From positions 1 through 14,490 of the forward strand of contig JABJDN010000047.1 of the NCBI GenBank assembly GCA_018665385.1: DNA of 14,490 bases. The letters are read 5' to 3'. Within the stretch, counting starts at the first letter, position 1; every line of letters starts with the position of its first letter. This document shows positions 12,596 through 14,490 of the stretch, piece by piece. The notes beneath the pieces were generated by a model that saw only the letters and a program-made list of their open reading frames with translations, was not told where the DNA came from and searched no databases. This stretch comes from Phycisphaerae bacterium (GTDB taxonomy: Bacteria; Planctomycetota; Phycisphaerae; Phycisphaerales; SM1A02). Position numbers and translations under genes: made by a program.

Positions 12596-13840
12596 TTACA
12601 CAATACAAAGCGATTCTGGGGTGATGTCAAGTGCTTCTGGACCCACTGTCACGCAAGTAACATCACCGAACACTCTTGTATCGAGCCATGCATTGACATC
12701 TTCAAACCTTACGGCTGCAATTTCTTCCAAACGGTCGTCAAGTGTCCTTGTTTTCCCTAGCGCGTATTGATCGCCCCAGAGTGCGCTTGCTCTTGCAGTA
12801 GTTGATTCACCATGCATAACAGTCCTTGATTTCATTCGCTGTATTGTTCTGTCAAACTCATCGCGAGTAATACCTCTAGTAAGTTCCGCGAGTTGTTCGA
12901 GGCACACCTCAGCTGTTTCTTGTGCTCGTTCTGGTGTAGTGCCAGCAAACATTCGTATGGCAGAACGTTGTTTAGCGGGCGAGTAACTAGCAGAAACGCT
13001 ATAACAAAGCGAACGGCGCTGTCGAACCTGGGTGAACAAGCGCCCACTAGTCGCACCTCCAAAGATAGAAATGGCAACAGATTCAAGGATAGAGTTTGTT
13101 TCTGCAGCATTTGGAGCATCGATCGCAAATGCAAGGTGCACTTGCGATGAATCTTGTTCTATAGAATGTACACCGCCTTCTCTTTGCAAAGAGCTAGGTG
13201 ATGTTGGATCGTTACCAGTCCAATGTTCAACTGCAAGTGAAACTTGTTCTACTACTTGTTTGTGCGCTATATCACCTGTAACTACAAGAATTGATTTGTT
13301 CGGCACACACAAAGTTTTGTGCGTGTTTCTCATTTGTTCCATCGTTGCCGAAGAAATACACTCTTTGGTTCCGTACGAAGAACGATTAAATGGCGCAGGT
13401 AGATGGTGTGTATTTAACGCAAGTGAAGCCACATGCGAGGGGGTATCTGCTAATCCTGAAATTGCTTGAAGACAAAGGTTTTTACACGCCTGAAGGTCGT
13501 TTTCAGGCAATTCTGGTGATAAAAAATACGCGGCAAGCAGGGGAAGGGCTTCGTGAAACCTATCACCAAGTAGGACGGCAGATAGCCTCATATATTCACT
13601 GCCACACGATAGGTTTTTCTGAACTCCTAAAGCATCAAGTGCATCCGTATGTTTTTTAGCAGAAAGACCGCAGGCGCCACGCTGCATTAATTCGGTTAAC
13701 AGAACGCTCTCGCCATCCTCTTTATTCATCGCAACACCAGCGGGAACCCCCCAATTACACGCGACTGTTTTTACGTTTGGTATGTTCTGCGTAACAATTT
13801 GTAAACCGTTATCGCATTTGTAATGTTGTATGTTTTTCAT
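12596..13840 (-). CDS. Peptidase M16 family protein lacking the zinc motif
   Basis: This is a 414-residue member of the insulinase/processing-peptidase family (M16). The N-terminal domain begins in family style (DNGLQIVTQNIPNVKTVACNWGV split over 10-32, with the paired AGVAMNKEDGES). Where active members have HxxEH followed by another Glu, it reads LLTEL (47-51): the Glu stays and both His are Leu, so zinc binding and catalysis should be lost. The C-terminal domain keeps GGATSGRLFTQVRQRRSLCY (261-280) with the Arg/Tyr pair (R273, Y280) that binds substrate. That combination resembles the non-catalytic subunit of two-part M16 peptidases. No active partner is adjacent. The chosen ATG gives MKNIQHYKCDNGL; a GTG at 13879 would add 13 residues but would contain the promoter-like box. 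No signal peptide is seen. Confidence 0.86.
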   Translation of the reverse strand: MKNIQHYKCDNGLQIVTQNIPNVKTVACNWGVPAGVAMNKEDGESVLLTELMQRGACGLSAKKHTDALDALGVQKNLSCGSEYMRLSAVLLGDRFHEALPLLAAYFLSPELPENDLQACKNLCLQAISGLADTPSHVASLALNTHHLPAPFNRSSYGTKECISSATMEQMRNTHKTLCVPNKSILVVTGDIAHKQVVEQVSLAVEHWTGNDPTSPSSLQREGGVHSIEQDSSQVHLAFAIDAPNAAETNSILESVAISIFGGATSGRLFTQVRQRRSLCYSVSASYSPAKQRSAIRMFAGTTPERAQETAEVCLEQLAELTRGITRDEFDRTIQRMKSRTVMHGESTTARASALWGDQYALGKTRTLDDRLEEIAAVRFEDVNAWLDTRVFGDVTCVTVGPEALDITPESLCIV

Positions 13841-13850
13841 AAAGTGATGA

Positions 13851-13856
13851 AGGATA
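13851..13856 (-). promoter_or_regulatory. Candidate -10 box (TATCCT) for the M16 gene
   Basis: On the minus strand TATCCT ends ten bases before the ATG at 13840, again without a Shine-Dalgarno. The leader would be only a few bases. It is the same hexamer as before metF, sucD and the gene at 6555. Confidence 0.4.
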
Positions 13857-14015
13857 GCGATGTTATTTTTAAAATGCACATTTTTTTATGTTTTTTATTT
13901 TTGTTCGTTACGTATAGGTGCAACAAAGTTTATAGAAGAATAACAAAAGAGTGTTTGTAGAGTTCAGTTCTTAGTAAAGGCATAACTTTTAATGTTTTTA
14001 GTTCCATAAAGGTGT

Positions 14016-14044
14016 CGTAAGTATAAAAAAACAAAAAACTTACG
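14016..14044. repeat. Inverted repeat CGTAAGT/ACTTACG
   Basis: Seven-base perfect arms (14016-14022 and 14038-14044) are separated by a 15-base A-rich loop. The role is unknown; it could be a protein site. Confidence 0.35.
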
Positions 14045-14086
14045 CGTTTGTTTCTATTTGTTCTTCTTCGTGTTAAATAAGAACAA

Positions 14087-14107
14087 AAACGTTCGTCTTG
14101 AACGTTT
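14087..14107. repeat. Inverted repeat AAACGTTC/GAACGTTT, hairpin-capable
   Basis: Eight-base perfect arms flank a five-base loop. A T-run (14116-14120) lies nine bases downstream, too far for a classic terminator. It is a candidate operator or leader hairpin of the H1-like gene. Confidence 0.45.
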
Positions 14108-14231
14108 GCTTACGCTTTTTAAACAAATGTTTTGTAAAATACAGGTGCAACAACATGCAATTACAAGTGTTGCAACGAAAAAAATATGTAAAGAGTCGTA
14201 CAATGTACGCCCGATACGGTTACAACTCTAT

Positions 14232-14248
14232 TGACGGAACGTCCGTCA
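14232..14248 (+). repeat. Inverted repeat TGACGGA/TCCGTCA in the H1-like gene leader
   Basis: Seven-base perfect arms around ACG end 45 bases before the start codon. It can form a GC-containing stem-loop in the 5' leader or serve as an operator. Confidence 0.45.
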
Positions 14249-14277
14249 GTGGTCCACACGCGCGTATTGTTGAAAAC

Positions 14278-14285
14278 AAGGAGGT
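14278..14285 (+). promoter_or_regulatory. Full Shine-Dalgarno AAGGAGGT for the H1-like gene
   Basis: This is an eight-base match to the 16S 3' end, eight bases before ATG 14294. It excludes the in-frame ATG at 14288, which is only two bases away. It is the strongest ribosome site in the window and suggests high expression. Confidence 0.7.
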
Positions 14286-14293
14286 CAATGATC

Positions 14294-14490
14294 ATGGCCA
14301 AGAAAAAAGCAACGAGGAAAAAGGCAACCAAAAAGAAAGCCACTCGTAAAAAAGCTACTAAGAAGAAAGCTACTAAGAAGAAAGCTACTCGTAAGAAAGC
14401 TACTAAGAAGAAAGCTACTCGTAAGAAAGCTACTAAGAAGAAAGCTACTCGCAAGAAAGCTACTAAGAAGAAAGCTACTCGCAAGAAAGC
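14294..14490 (+). CDS. Histone H1-like lysine-rich repeat protein, 3' end outside window
   Basis: The frame is open to the window edge; 65 complete codons are visible. After MAKKKATRKK the protein is a run of five-residue units KKAT[K/R], almost only Lys, Arg, Ala and Thr. This is the composition of bacterial histone H1-like (Hc1/Hc2, AlgP-type) tails that bind and compact DNA. The role is inferred from composition, and the complete protein may have a further domain downstream. The first four units use varied codons. From 14354 the units are nearly identical at DNA level (15 bp, alternating Lys and Arg to give a 30-bp period), which points to recent repeat expansion. The gene has its own leader with hairpins and a perfect Shine-Dalgarno. 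The long open frame on the opposite strand here is a shadow of the repeat. Confidence 0.84.
   Translation, partial: MAKKKATRKKATKKKATRKKATKKKATKKKATRKKATKKKATRKKATKKKATRKKATKKKATRKK
14354..14490 (+). repeat. 15-bp tandem repeat (30-bp higher-order period) inside the H1-like gene
   Basis: Nine full copies of GCTACT(AAG/CGY)AAGAAA run to the window end. After the first copy the third codon alternates AAG and CGT/CGC, so the true period is 30 bp. The length is a multiple of three, so copy-number change would lengthen or shorten the protein without a frameshift. Confidence 0.9.

Larger units (their letters stand above)
13916..14153 (+). repeat. Direct repeat AGGTGCAACAA, two copies
   Basis: The same 11 bases occur at 13916-13926 and 14143-14153, each preceded by an A/T-rich TA-containing stretch. 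They may be binding sites for one regulator or traces of a duplication; nothing longer is shared. Confidence 0.45.
13857..14293. other. AT-rich divergent spacer with several inverted repeats
   Basis: About 440 bp between the M16 gene and the H1-like gene contain no frame I believe. The stretch is much richer in A and T runs than its neighbours. It has inverted repeats at 14016-14044, 14087-14107 and 14232-14248, a short palindrome GTACA-A-TGTAC at 14198-14208, and an 11-bp direct repeat (AGGTGCAACAA) at 13916 and 14143. A TACAAT at 14199-14204 could be a -10 for the H1-like gene. I see no tRNA fold or obvious riboswitch. Confidence 0.5.

Noticed and set aside
12582..12598. AAAAAAGCCCG between the convergent lipoprotein and M16 genes as a terminator
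   Set aside because: It resembles one half of a bidirectional terminator, but the complementary arm is missing, so no stem can form.
14161..14484. Minus-strand frame encoding a repetitive hydrophobic VAFFL protein
   Set aside because: It is the complement of the KKAT repeat. The + strand has a perfect Shine-Dalgarno, an ATG and an H1-like composition; the minus frame has neither.
14354..14490. Possible CRISPR array
   Set aside because: The 15-bp units are contiguous with no spacers and keep a protein reading frame. This is a coding minisatellite.
1..14490. A hidden defence, toxin-antitoxin or mobile system
   Set aside because: I looked for toxin-antitoxin-sized pairs, nucleases, reverse transcriptases, transposases, integrases and tRNA-flanking repeats and saw none. 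The small-gene trio at 6555-7350 has membrane or secretion signals rather than toxin-antitoxin features.

Overview
This 14.5 kb window looks like ordinary chromosome from a moderate-GC, Gram-negative-type bacterium, most likely a planctomycete of the Phycisphaerae kind. That assignment is an inference. It rests on an outer-membrane-type barrel protein and several lipoproteins, a FlgM-like protein, a lysine/alanine-rich histone-H1-like protein, small secreted proteins of no family I know, and a scarcity of Shine-Dalgarno sequences. I see no rRNA, tRNA, CRISPR array, phage gene, insertion sequence or transposase.

Layout. Bases 1-901 carry the 3' end of queF and rdgB on the + strand. They converge on a three-gene minus-strand unit, purM - outer-membrane barrel protein - metallophosphoesterase (3617 down to 879). 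A 65-bp divergent promoter region separates purM from sucD (+), followed by the PLP-binding protein gene yggS and, after a 218-bp gap, metF. Next come three small genes for membrane or secreted proteins (6555-7350). Then follows a tight unit of deoC, a catalytic aldehyde dehydrogenase and a catalytically dead aldehyde dehydrogenase (7374-10639). On the minus strand lie flgM-like and a lipoprotein gene (11439-10659). A divergent SPOR-like lipoprotein (11691-12581) converges on a peptidase-M16-family gene (13840-12596). The last 450 bp are an AT-rich spacer, then the start of a (KKAT[K/R])n histone-H1-like gene that runs off the window.

How the genes fit together. Most are unrelated housekeeping functions: queuosine synthesis (QueF), nucleotide-pool sanitation (RdgB), purine synthesis (PurM), the TCA cycle (SucD), PLP homeostasis (YggS) and one-carbon metabolism (MetF). 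The clearest pathway unit is deoC plus the two aldehyde dehydrogenases. DeoC releases acetaldehyde from deoxyribose-5-phosphate and the dehydrogenase can oxidise it. The pair reads as an ALDH16-type two-domain enzyme split by one in-frame stop codon.

The observations most worth following are the split ALDH16, a recurrent TANNNT box placed 6-7 nt before several ATG codons (suggesting leaderless transcripts), an M16 protein that has lost its zinc motif, the cluster of small secreted proteins, and the H1-like minisatellite gene. I did not find a clear new multi-gene defence or mobile system here.
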